Origin: Bacteroidales bacterium | Lineage (GTDB): Bacteria > Bacteroidota > Bacteroidia > Bacteroidales > UBA1556 | NCBI GenBank assembly: GCA_023146135.1 | Contig: JAGLCR010000007.1 | Coordinates: 1-64,000 of the forward strand | Direction: 5' to 3' | DNA: 64,000 nucleotides | Shown: positions 9,486 through 18,511 of the stretch, piece after piece | How the letters are laid out: every line of letters starts with the position of its first letter | Numbering within the stretch: position 1 is the stretch's first letter | Program-made: the position numbers and the translations under genes | Notes under the pieces: model-generated | Told to the model about the DNA's origin: nothing | Databases searched by the model: none | What the model saw: the letters and a program-made list of their open reading frames with translations, nothing else

Positions 9486-9609
9486 GGGCTTTTTTATAGG
9501 TAGTTTGTAATACTATTTTATCAAGTATTAGGTGTTTATTATGGATGTAAGACTCGATGCGTAAAGAAAATTTTGCAACAACGAAGACGATTGCATTCAG
9601 AGTAAGCAG

Positions 9610-11742
9610 CTATAAGAAATCATCAAAATAGCGAGCAATCTTAGTCTCCAAATGTAAACGGTCCATACCACGTACATTATGCCCATGACCTGGATAAACA
9701 AAATAATCTACTTGCTTTTGTTGTTTTACACATTCCTGAATAAATTTCAAACTATGTTGCCAAACAACTGTTGGATCCATGGTTCCATGAATCAACATTA
9801 ATCGCCCTTCTAGTTTATCCACATTATTTAACAGGTTGGAGTTTTTATAACCCTCAGCATTTTGCTCTGGAGTATCCATATAGCGCTCGCCATACATTAT
9901 TTCATAGTATTTCCAATCTATTACTGGACCACCAGCAACACCCACCTTAAATGTTTCGGCATGATGCGTCATTAATGAGGTAGCCATAAAACCTCCAAAG
10001 CTCCATCCGTCAACACCAAAACGTGCGGTATCCACATAGGATAGGCTCTTCAAGTATTCCACTCCAACCATTTGATCCTTCATCTCGGTAACACCCAGCT
10101 GTGCATGAATAATACTTTCAAACTTAAATCCACGATTTCCAGAGCCGCGGTTGTCTAATGTGAAAACCACATAGCCTTTTGAAGCCATATACTGCAAGAA
10201 GAATCCACTTCCGCCCATCCAACTATCACTTATCATTTGAACATGGGGGCCACCATAAACATATACTAAAACAGGGTATTTTTTAGTGGAATCAAAATTA
10301 GCAGGCTTAATTAAGCGATAGTATAAATCAGTTCCATCATCGGCTTTCAAAGTAGAGATAATGGTTTCTCCCACATTAAATTCTTTCAATGGGCTACGGT
10401 TTTCTTTTAATACTTTTAGCATCTTACCCTTGCTGCTATACAATCGGTATTCACGGGCAATATCAGTATTATTACTAAGTATATCTGTGAAATACTGCTT
10501 CGAGTCATTTAATGTAACGCTATGTGTTCCATGAGTATCTGTAAGTTTCGAAATACCTCCATCTTTCACTTTAACACTATATAAATGTCGTTCGATAGGA
10601 CTATCTTTTGTTGCCATAAAGTACAATTTGGTGTTCTTGGCATCAAAACCTAAATAGTCTGTAATAATCCAATCTCCTTTTGTAAGTTGCTTAATTAATT
10701 TACCTTCTATATCATAAAGGTAGGCATGCATATAACCATCCTGCTGACTTAAATATACAAACTGAGTATTGCTACCATTAAGGAAATGCAATTGGTTTTG
10801 TGGCTCAACCCAACGGTCATTTGTTTCTTCCAAAAGTGTTTTAACAAGTTTACCACTACTTGCATCATATTTATTTAGCCACATATGGTTGCTTGCTCGG
10901 TTAAGCACTTGGATAAAGACATACTTCTCGTCAGGGCTCCAACTAATATTAGTCAAGTACATTTTATCATCAGTATCCAGCACTACGGTTTTTTGGGTAG
11001 TAGGATTATAAACATGAAGCTTTACCACTTCTGTTTTCATACCTGCCATAGGGTATTTGGTGTTCTTAACTTCTGCCACACGGGCATCAATATCCACCAA
11101 TGGATAGTCTGTTACATTGCTCTCATCTTTTTGATAAAAAGCCAATAAATTGCCCTTTGGCGACCAAAAAATACCATGAGTAATTCCGTACTCACTTCTC
11201 GAAACCGTTTGACCACTTACGATATTTGGATCCTTTTCTGAAGTAACAGCAGTTTCTTTTCCATTGGCAAAAATATAGAGGTTATTGTCGCGAGTAAATG
11301 CTGTTTGTTTATGATTTTTTTCATATTTAATCACATCTGAGGCGGTAGGATAATAACAAATATTTTTAATGGAATGCTCGCTTATGCTATACTCGTATAA
11401 AGTGTCTGCCTTTACAAATGACAAAGTTGAACTGCTTACCCATTGAAGTCTTGGAAATCGTTTTGTAGCTTTAAATCCAGCCTTTTCAAAATCGGCACTT
11501 AGTGTAGCTATTTCTAGAAGAATAGACTCTTTCCCTTTAACACTTGTCTTTTTTAGTTTCCCATCTTCAACAAAACTATAATCGCTGCTAGATGGAATCC
11601 ATTGCAACTGCGATATTCGAACGGGATAAACCTCAGGGTTTGTATATGCATCAGATAATTTCAATTCTTTCTTTTGGGCTAGCGCGTTAAGCCCCATTAA
11701 TCCTATAATTGTAAATAGGATAAAACTTCGTAAAATATTCAT
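9610..11742 (-). CDS. Dipeptidyl peptidase IV (S9 family) with DPPIV N-terminal propeller
   Basis: 710 aa; GVDGWSFGGFMATSLM nucleophile elbow; YVYGGPHVQ; PGHGHNVRG catalytic His region. Confidence 0.9.
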   Translation of the reverse strand: MNILRSFILFTIIGLMGLNALAQKKELKLSDAYTNPEVYPVRISQLQWIPSSSDYSFVEDGKLKKTSVKGKESILLEIATLSADFEKAGFKATKRFPRLQWVSSSTLSFVKADTLYEYSISEHSIKNICYYPTASDVIKYEKNHKQTAFTRDNNLYIFANGKETAVTSEKDPNIVSGQTVSRSEYGITHGIFWSPKGNLLAFYQKDESNVTDYPLVDIDARVAEVKNTKYPMAGMKTEVVKLHVYNPTTQKTVVLDTDDKMYLTNISWSPDEKYVFIQVLNRASNHMWLNKYDASSGKLVKTLLEETNDRWVEPQNQLHFLNGSNTQFVYLSQQDGYMHAYLYDIEGKLIKQLTKGDWIITDYLGFDAKNTKLYFMATKDSPIERHLYSVKVKDGGISKLTDTHGTHSVTLNDSKQYFTDILSNNTDIAREYRLYSSKGKMLKVLKENRSPLKEFNVGETIISTLKADDGTDLYYRLIKPANFDSTKKYPVLVYVYGGPHVQMISDSWMGGSGFFLQYMASKGYVVFTLDNRGSGNRGFKFESIIHAQLGVTEMKDQMVGVEYLKSLSYVDTARFGVDGWSFGGFMATSLMTHHAETFKVGVAGGPVIDWKYYEIMYGERYMDTPEQNAEGYKNSNLLNNVDKLEGRLMLIHGTMDPTVVWQHSLKFIQECVKQQKQVDYFVYPGHGHNVRGMDRLHLETKIARYFDDFL

Positions 11743-11762
11743 TTTAATATGTTTATTGATTT

Positions 11763-12494
11763 TTAAATATGATGAATTGCTTCTGCAAATTCCTTAATAA
11801 GATCTGGTTTTTCTTCAATAGCATTGCCCACAACAATAATATCGCCCCCTGCACGAGCAGCTTTTTCAGCAGCATCTATATCTCTTATTCCACCACCAAT
11901 AATCAAGGGTACGGAAATATTTGCTTTAACCTGCTTTATCATTTTTTCAGAAATAGGTGTTTGAGCCCCACTACCAGCATCCATATAAATGGCTTTTAAA
12001 CCCAGCATTTCGCCAGCAATGGCAGTGGCCATAGCTACATCAGGTTTATCGTGTGGAATAGGCAAACTGCCACTCATATATTGTGCAGTGGTTAGCCTAC
12101 CGCTTTCTACCAAAATATAACCTGTGGCTATCGTTTCCAGTTTCATTTTGCGTATTAATGGAGCAGCATGCACGTGATTGCCAATAAGCAAATCGGCATT
12201 TCGGCCACTAATCAACGAAAGAAAAAATACCGCATCGGCATTGGGGTGTATGTGGCTTCCGTTACCTGGGAAAAGAATAAGTGGGATAGTAGTATTCGAC
12301 CTAATTATTGAAAGACATTTCTCCAAATTCTTCTCCGTCATTAAGCTTCCGCCTACAAATATAAAATCTACACCCGCCTGATTTGCACCTTCAATTCGGG
12401 CCGTAATATCGTCATCACCACATTTATCAGGATCGATAAGCAGTGCAAATTTCTTTTGTTTTATGCTTTCTAAAAGCTTAGGGTAAACATCCAT
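11763..12494 (-). CDS. Geranylgeranylglyceryl phosphate synthase family protein (GGGPS/PcrB family)
   Basis: 243 aa; KFALLIDPDKC; DFIFVGGSLMT; PLILFPGNGSHIHPNADAVFFLSLISGRNADLLIG; AIYMDAGSGA; PLIIGGGIRD; VVGNAIE. Confidence 0.88.
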   Translation of the reverse strand: MDVYPKLLESIKQKKFALLIDPDKCGDDDITARIEGANQAGVDFIFVGGSLMTEKNLEKCLSIIRSNTTIPLILFPGNGSHIHPNADAVFFLSLISGRNADLLIGNHVHAAPLIRKMKLETIATGYILVESGRLTTAQYMSGSLPIPHDKPDVAMATAIAGEMLGLKAIYMDAGSGAQTPISEKMIKQVKANISVPLIIGGGIRDIDAAEKAARAGGDIIVVGNAIEEKPDLIKEFAEAIHHI

Positions 12495-12497
12495 ATG

Positions 12498-13169
12498 CTA
12501 CTTGGCTTTTTCTTTTATTATAATCGTATCATCAACTGAAAAAGCAAGAATATATTCTCCATCGTCCGAGAAATGATATTGTACCTGATAGTCTTTTTTG
12601 AAGGATCCAATCTCCAATTTACCGTCAATAAGACCCTCGTTACCAATTGCAAAAGGCTTGATGCTAATATTATCTAATTGAACTTCACTTTTTCCATATA
12701 GCTTATAAAGGGCTTCCTTAGCACTCCACACGATGGTTAAAAATTTATCTTGTTCTAACTCTGGAAGTAGCTCCATTTCTTCAGCATTAAGAAACTTGCT
12801 TGCCAAACGATTGATACGGTCATTTAGCTTTTCAATATCGATTCCCACATAATGCTTTTTGCTAATAATAACTCCTGAATAAACACCTGAATGGGTTACT
12901 GATAAAGAATAATCAAGATTTGCAAAATGTAATTTTCCATGCTCATCATAAAAGAATTCGCAGGGACATTCCTCATCCAAAAGCTCACGAATGGCCAAAC
13001 GGTAGCTCAGCCAATGCGCTTGTCGCGACTTCAGCTTAAACTTCTCAAAGGTTTCTCTCTCTCCCTCAGAAAATTGTATCATCGACAGCAATTCATCTAC
13101 ACTCTCAGAGATTTTCCAAACTCCAAGTACAGCGTGACCTTCGATTTCTTGTTTATAAATGATTGGCAT
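12498..13169 (-). CDS. 4'-phosphopantetheinyl transferase superfamily protein
   Basis: 223 aa; LDYSLSVTHSGVYSGVIISKKHYVGIDIEKL and TIVWSAKEALYKLYGK. Confidence 0.87.
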   Translation of the reverse strand: MPIIYKQEIEGHAVLGVWKISESVDELLSMIQFSEGERETFEKFKLKSRQAHWLSYRLAIRELLDEECPCEFFYDEHGKLHFANLDYSLSVTHSGVYSGVIISKKHYVGIDIEKLNDRINRLASKFLNAEEMELLPELEQDKFLTIVWSAKEALYKLYGKSEVQLDNISIKPFAIGNEGLIDGKLEIGSFKKDYQVQYHFSDDGEYILAFSVDDTIIIKEKAK

Positions 13170-13176
13170 AGGGGAG

Positions 13177-13184
13177 CAAATATA
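13177..13184 (-). promoter_or_regulatory. Bacteroidota -7 element (TATATTTG) upstream of the PPTase gene
   Basis: CAAATATA on + strand just upstream of the 13169 start; matches TAnnTTTG. Confidence 0.45.
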
Positions 13185-13258
13185 CGATTTTTAGGCATTT
13201 AATGAGGAAAGAATTCGAGAAGTTTCAAGTAAAAATACCTCAGCTCTTACGAAATTAT

Positions 13259-14971
13259 TTAAGCCTTATATAAAATTTGCTTTTTCTTGCTCCTTTGCGC
13301 CCAATTTCTTAACCAAGCTCTATTTATTTTTGAGTTATGTCGAACATCTACAGGCAAATCTCTATAATAATACAAACGATGAATATCAATTGTGATGGAT
13401 TCTTTTTGCCCTAATAAAAACAGCTCTTGAGCCAGAAGCTCCAGTGCTTGCTTATTTAACTTTCGGAAATCGTTCTCCAGCTCAACAATAATCGCTGGTT
13501 TTATTTCTCCATCATCATGAATACCAACCAGAGCAGTGCGAAACACCTTTGGATGATTATTGAAAATAGCTTCACAGTTAATGGTAAATAGGGTTTCTTG
13601 TTTACCCGATTTTTTATATTCCACACGATGATCTTTTCTACCACAAAACCAGAGCTTCCCTACAGCATCTAAATACCCAACATCGCCTATACGATGCCAC
13701 AGTTTTTCACCTTCCAAAATTTTTACTCCCCGCGTTTTTTCGTCATCTTGAAAGTACCTCTTGGTAATCATGGAACTGGAAACCACAATCTCTCCAATGT
13801 CGCCCTGTGGCAAAATATTTGTGTCTGAAAAGCTTGCAATAGGCTCGTCTGATATGGTAATTATACGAATCTCAACACCAGCAACAGCATGCCCTACACA
13901 AGTCCCTTTCCCTTTGTCAGTTTCCATTTGGGTTTCTTCCAATATGCTCCTTCCATTAATGGAAGTAACAGGTAATGACTCTGTTGCCCCATAAGGAGTG
14001 TACATATCTCCATCATCAGGCAAAATATTGTCAATCATTAAACGAAGAATATCTCCACGAACCGGCGCCCCAGCTGTTATTGCTTTTTTTAAGGATGGCA
14101 GTTGAATGCTATTTTTATCACAATACTTAGAAATTTTATGCCAAACAGCAGGAGAAGCGAAACAATTCGTAATGCCCATCTCTTGAATTGGCCCAATGAT
14201 ATTCATTGGATTCACTTTGGCAGGCTTACTAGGATCCATGTCTGGCAAAATCAATGTGATGCCTATGCCCAAAGAAAACAATCCTAATAAAGGAAAGCAA
14301 GGAATGTCCGTATCCTCAGGTTTTAGCTGATATATTTCTTGAATAGATTTTAACTGATTTTCAAAAATACCATGCTCGTATTCCACACCCTTGGGCACAC
14401 CAGTACTACCACTAGTAAATAAAATAGCTGCTAAATCGGTAGCAACAACATTTTCTGTAGGAAAGGGCTTTTGATTATTTTTGGAACTTAGCAGCTCGTT
14501 AATTGTTTTGCCCTTCCAAAAGCCTTTACGCCCAACCGTAACTTGAATTTTACATGATGAAAACGCCTTAAAAAAAACAGCCTTAATAATATGCCCAATA
14601 GGAATCGCGATTAATGCCTTTGCATCTGCTTGTTTGATACACTTTAGCAAATCCTTTTTTTTCATGCCGGGGTCAATAATGACAGGCACTACACCCATTT
14701 TGAAAAGAGTAAAAGTTACTAAATAAAACTCGAGAGTATGTTTAATCAGCATAATAACTCTATCTCCCTTAACAAGACCTTCGGCTTGCAATCCATTGGC
14801 AAGAGTGTTTGTTTTTCTGTTGAATGAAGCAAAGCTACAATCTTTATAAACGCCACTGATTTTATGTCGAATTGCTACTTTATCAGGAAACTCTTTTGCT
14901 AATTTAGGAATATACAATGCAATATTTCCAAGCATGATTAATAGTTTACAGCCCAGTTCAATTTTAAACAA
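13259..14971 (-). CDS. AMP-dependent acyl-CoA synthetase/ligase, OleC-like
   Basis: 570 aa; ILFTSGSTGVPKGVEYEH; MYTPYGATESLP; LWHRIGDVGYLDAVGKLWFCGRKDHRVE. Confidence 0.85.
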   Translation of the reverse strand: MFKIELGCKLLIMLGNIALYIPKLAKEFPDKVAIRHKISGVYKDCSFASFNRKTNTLANGLQAEGLVKGDRVIMLIKHTLEFYLVTFTLFKMGVVPVIIDPGMKKKDLLKCIKQADAKALIAIPIGHIIKAVFFKAFSSCKIQVTVGRKGFWKGKTINELLSSKNNQKPFPTENVVATDLAAILFTSGSTGVPKGVEYEHGIFENQLKSIQEIYQLKPEDTDIPCFPLLGLFSLGIGITLILPDMDPSKPAKVNPMNIIGPIQEMGITNCFASPAVWHKISKYCDKNSIQLPSLKKAITAGAPVRGDILRLMIDNILPDDGDMYTPYGATESLPVTSINGRSILEETQMETDKGKGTCVGHAVAGVEIRIITISDEPIASFSDTNILPQGDIGEIVVSSSMITKRYFQDDEKTRGVKILEGEKLWHRIGDVGYLDAVGKLWFCGRKDHRVEYKKSGKQETLFTINCEAIFNNHPKVFRTALVGIHDDGEIKPAIIVELENDFRKLNKQALELLAQELFLLGQKESITIDIHRLYYYRDLPVDVRHNSKINRAWLRNWAQRSKKKQILYKA

Positions 14972-15018
14972 GACAATTTATTATTATATTTTCATAAAGA
15001 ATACCTCTGCATTACCCC

Positions 15019-15036
15019 TGCCTTCCAGCAGGCAGA
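15019..15036. repeat. Short palindrome CTGCCTTCCAGCAGGCAG (stem CTGCCT/AGGCAG)
   Basis: 6-bp perfect stem with 6-nt loop in the divergent intergenic region. Confidence 0.5.
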
Positions 15037-15204
15037 CTTTCACAGTCATCTTCAATATCCTTAATCACAAAGATACACCTATCAAACATAAATAGCAAAC
15101 TACAATTCGTAATTTTAGTTTTTGTTTAGTATAAAATACCACTACAGAATGAAGCCATAAAAATCGTAAATTCGTGGCCAAATCAAAAACTAAAAACAAA
15201 GGAT

Positions 15205-16830
15205 ATGCGCATAATTAAACTTACTTTTCTATTATTGGCTTTAAGCCTAAGCACGATTGCACAAGACAAAACCGACTGGATGGGTGGAGTACCCGAGGGT
15301 TGCACTTCAATTACAGTTGGAAAAGACGCTACATATGACGGCTCGGTTATGACATCTCATACCGACGATAGTCACCGCACACGCTCATGGATGCAGATGG
15401 TTGCAGCCAAAGATTGGCCTGCAGGTAGCATGACTCCCATGTTTTTGCGTGAGCAAGATAATACCAAGGCAATGCCCATTTATAAACATACCAAAATTGG
15501 AGAAATTCCACAAGTAGCACATACTTATGCTTTCTTAAACACTGCATATCCTTCAATGAATGAGCATCAACTGGCCATTGGCGAATCTACCTTTGGTGGC
15601 CTGGATACATTACAGTCGGATAAGGGGATTATTGATTGTCAACGATTATGTCAATTGATGCTAGAACGCACAACAACAGCACGCGAGGCCATTCTTTTGG
15701 CCGATGATTTATTACAAAAACATGGCTGGAATGATTATGGCGAAGTACTTACCATCGCTGACACCAAAGAGGTTTGGCACTTAGAAATTGTGGGTCCTGG
15801 AAAAGGAAAAGTAGGTGCCGTTTGGGTGGCTCAACGCGTGCCCGATAACCATGTGGCTGTAAATGCAAATGCAAGTACAATTGGTGAAATTGACCTGAAG
15901 AATAAGGATCATTTTATGGCTTCGAAAAATATTTATTCTGTTGCAGAAGAATTAGACCTTTGGACAAAAAAAAGCGGAAAACCCTTTAGTTTCAAATATG
16001 TATATGCCCCGAGTAGTCGTTTGTCAGTGGCTTCGCGTCGTCGCGAATGGCGTGTACTGAGCCTTGTTGCACCATCACTCAACTTAAGCCCTACTTCACA
16101 AGATTACCCTTTCTCTGTTAAGCCTGATGGCAAAATAACTATGAATATTATGATTAGCCTTTTCAAGGATTATTATGAAGGAACACCTTACGATATGTGT
16201 CGTACTCTGACTGTGGCCGATAAAGATGGAAAGCAAGTTATTTCACCCTTGGCCAATCCTTTTATGCCTTACGGACAGCTAGAGTTAAGCAAAGCCAATG
16301 GTGGCTGGTTTCATGTTGACAAAAAAACCAATCATATCAGGTTTTTAGGCGAACGCACCATTGCTCGTTGGTACACCATGTATGGCACCATCACGCAATC
16401 GCGCTCTTGGTTGCCCAATGCCATTGGTGGAAAACTGTGGCTGGCACAAGATAATATTGCCACCTCCATTTATATCCCCGTTTACTGTTCGGCTACGCAT
16501 TTACCAAAATCCTATGCTACGCCCGGTCGGGTAAATGGCTATACTCATGAGTCGGCCTGGTGGGCCTTCAATCGTTTGGGAACACTTACTGCTCAGCGAT
16601 GGGGTGATATGCGCCACGATGTGGATGCGGTCTGGAATCCTATGCAAAAGCAAATGTTTGACGAGGTGAAAGCCTTTGAGGCAAAAGCATTAGAACTTGA
16701 TAAGTCAGGTGAAAAAGCAAAGCTGACTACTCTATTAACTGATTATACTAACCTTTGGGGAACTAAGGTGGTGGATCGCGCTTGGAAATTGGGTGATGAG
16801 TTGTGGACTAAGTATGACGAAAAATTCTAA
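15205..16830 (+). CDS. C69 family dipeptidase
   Basis: 541 aa; signal peptide then GCTSITVGKDATYDGSVMTSHTDD; LAIGESTFGG; NVNANASTIGEIDLKN-like region. Confidence 0.85.
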   Translation: MRIIKLTFLLLALSLSTIAQDKTDWMGGVPEGCTSITVGKDATYDGSVMTSHTDDSHRTRSWMQMVAAKDWPAGSMTPMFLREQDNTKAMPIYKHTKIGEIPQVAHTYAFLNTAYPSMNEHQLAIGESTFGGLDTLQSDKGIIDCQRLCQLMLERTTTAREAILLADDLLQKHGWNDYGEVLTIADTKEVWHLEIVGPGKGKVGAVWVAQRVPDNHVAVNANASTIGEIDLKNKDHFMASKNIYSVAEELDLWTKKSGKPFSFKYVYAPSSRLSVASRRREWRVLSLVAPSLNLSPTSQDYPFSVKPDGKITMNIMISLFKDYYEGTPYDMCRTLTVADKDGKQVISPLANPFMPYGQLELSKANGGWFHVDKKTNHIRFLGERTIARWYTMYGTITQSRSWLPNAIGGKLWLAQDNIATSIYIPVYCSATHLPKSYATPGRVNGYTHESAWWAFNRLGTLTAQRWGDMRHDVDAVWNPMQKQMFDEVKAFEAKALELDKSGEKAKLTTLLTDYTNLWGTKVVDRAWKLGDELWTKYDEKF

Positions 16831-16954
16831 TTTTCGATTTTGGGGAGCAATCTCTCGCTTCCTTGGAGAAAAAATCAGGTCATTTACCATAGTAAACTCC
16901 CTAGTTTTTTCTCCTTCGGAATCTTCAACCTTGCATTCCCCAAAATCGAAAATT
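16829..16954. repeat. Long multi-stem hairpin element (~126 nt), copy 1 of a local repeat family
   Basis: 18-bp perfect terminal inverted repeat AATTTTCGATTTTGGGGA (16829-16846) / TCCCCAAAATCGAAAATT (16937-16954); nested GGAGAAAAAA/TTTTTTCTCC (16865-16874/16905-16914); apical TTTAC-CATA-GTAAA (16883-16896). Confidence 0.85.
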
Positions 16955-17015
16955 GTTATCCCAAAACTATTTGAATAGGGGCAAAATCTTCATTTACTTG
17001 AATATAAAACCAGTC

Positions 17016-17115
17016 CATTTACCATAGTAAACTCCCTAGCTTTTTCTCCTTCGGAATCTTCGACCTTGCTTTCCCCAAAATCGACAATTGTTATCCTAAA
17101 AACTATTTGAAAGGG
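17016..17115. repeat. Copy 2 (right half) of the 16.8 kb repeat
   Basis: CATTTACCATAGTAAACTCCCTAGCTTTTTCTCCTTCGGAATCTTCGACCTTGCTTTCCCCAAAATCGACAATTGTTATCC is nearly identical to 16881-16980. Confidence 0.85.
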
Positions 17116-17205
17116 ACAATATAAACCAATTTTGCCTTCGATTTTTACTAAGGACTAGTGCGGGCAAGCAATGTGTATGACTATGAAGCATGGGTTTAAA
17201 TTCTA

Positions 17206-17943
17206 TTAATACCGTATTTCTACAATTGTAGTATCATAAGGTGGTACTGAATAATAAATAATAGTATCTCTTGTTACTCCATTGCGAGTAAGCTTGCCAT
17301 GTACCTCATGAGGATTATAATTATTCTGACCTGGTGGAATACCGAACTTATTGGTGCCACCCCATGTTTTGCCAACCCAATTTAGAGTAGAATCAGTTAA
17401 ACCGTGAAAAACAGGAGGTAATCCTGCCGATCCACAATTATCACATGGTAACCCAGAAACATACTTAAACACATCCGAATTATTAACATCAGGATTAGTA
17501 TTAATAAAACGAGGGCGCACCCATGAATAAGCTAATACATAGAGCTTTATATTATTGTTTTGGCCTGCGGTAATTGGGAAGAGAGTTGTGTTGTATGAAT
17601 TGATATTATCCCAATACAAATCTGGATTACAATCCGTATATACTAAAAAATACTCTTCACCTGAGAGCAATTCCTTATCGAAGCTATATTTGGCACTATT
17701 ATTTACAATTGTTTTATCGATTTCATCCCATTGTGGGCCGCCACCCCCTAAGACACCTCCTCCATGCCTATGATATAGTATTACTTGAGGCTTTTTTAGT
17801 TCCGTAGATATTTTAATGGGGTCGTTAGTTCCATTTACTATTAAGGTTCCGTTAATAGTTGTGGCTACCTTTTTTTCTTCTTTCTTACACGAATAGCTCA
17901 GTACTATCCCTATAACTAATATTACTATTGCTATCTTTTTCAT
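17206..17943 (-). CDS. Hypothetical lipoprotein
   Basis: 245 aa; lipobox-like IVLSYSCKKE; no recognised domain. Confidence 0.65.
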   Translation of the reverse strand: MKKIAIVILVIGIVLSYSCKKEEKKVATTINGTLIVNGTNDPIKISTELKKPQVILYHRHGGGVLGGGGPQWDEIDKTIVNNSAKYSFDKELLSGEEYFLVYTDCNPDLYWDNINSYNTTLFPITAGQNNNIKLYVLAYSWVRPRFINTNPDVNNSDVFKYVSGLPCDNCGSAGLPPVFHGLTDSTLNWVGKTWGGTNKFGIPPGQNNYNPHEVHGKLTRNGVTRDTIIYYSVPPYDTTIVEIRY

Positions 17944-18057
17944 AATTTATTAAACTTTATGGTTTTACAAAAATACAATAAAACAGAGGCGAAACCAAAT
18001 TTGCCTGATTGGATGGTAGGCCTCCGTATTGGAGGCGACTTGAATATAATAGCTAGC

Positions 18058-18150
18058 CATTTACCATAGTAAACTCCCTAGCTTTTTCTCCTTCGCAATC
18101 TTCAACCTTGCATACTACATAATCGAAAATTATGTAATTTTGTTATCCAA
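18058..18150. repeat. Copy 3 (diverged) of the 16.8 kb repeat
   Basis: CATTTACCATAGTAAACTCCCTAGCTTTTTCTCCTTCGCAATCTTCAACCTTGCAT...AATCGAAAATTATG...TTGTTATCC. Confidence 0.8.
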
Positions 18151-18172
18151 TTATTTTAAATAAAACAGCAAG

Positions 18173-18508
18173 ATGAAAACGGCATCGGTAATACTACTAC
18201 TTACGCTATTTAGCTTCGCCCTAAAGGCTCAGAAAATTTATTCCGTTCAATACGAAAGCCAAGCTGATATTAAGGTGTTTGTGGTGAAGTATGAGAGTCA
18301 AGCCGATTTGAAGGTTTATAAAGTAGATTACGAGAGCAGATCTAAGGGCAATGAAGGCCTCTGGTTTTTTGTGAAGTACGAAAGCCAAGCTCACAAGAAA
18401 ATCTATTTTGTGGAATATGAAAGTCAAGCCGACTTAAAAATCTATTTTGTAAAATACGAAAGTCGGGCTGGCTGGATTAACAAATCATTGATGCACTTGC
18501 TATACTGA
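18173..18508 (+). CDS. Small secreted protein built of ~13-aa YESQAD repeats (resembles DUF6150-type proteins)
   Basis: 111 aa; signal peptide MKTASVILLLTLFSFALKAQ, then about six [KI(Y/F)xVxYESQAD(L)] units. Confidence 0.75.
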   Translation: MKTASVILLLTLFSFALKAQKIYSVQYESQADIKVFVVKYESQADLKVYKVDYESRSKGNEGLWFFVKYESQAHKKIYFVEYESQADLKIYFVKYESRAGWINKSLMHLLY

Positions 18509-18511
18509 TTA

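Noticed and set aside
16793-16978. 61-aa ORF across the end of the C69 peptidase and the long hairpin
   Set aside because: Half overlaps the peptidase CDS in another frame and half is hairpin repeat; no independent coding support.
17555-17773. 72-aa + strand ORF ending ISSHCGPPPPKTPPPCL
   Set aside because: The proline-rich end is the antisense of the Gly-rich HGGGVLGGGGPQW stretch in the lipoprotein gene; shadow ORF.
18173-18508. Considered as a CRISPR-like array because of regular repeats
   Set aside because: Repeats are degenerate at nucleotide level, ~39 nt apart with no spacers, and encode a regular peptide with signal sequence; protein-coding repeat.
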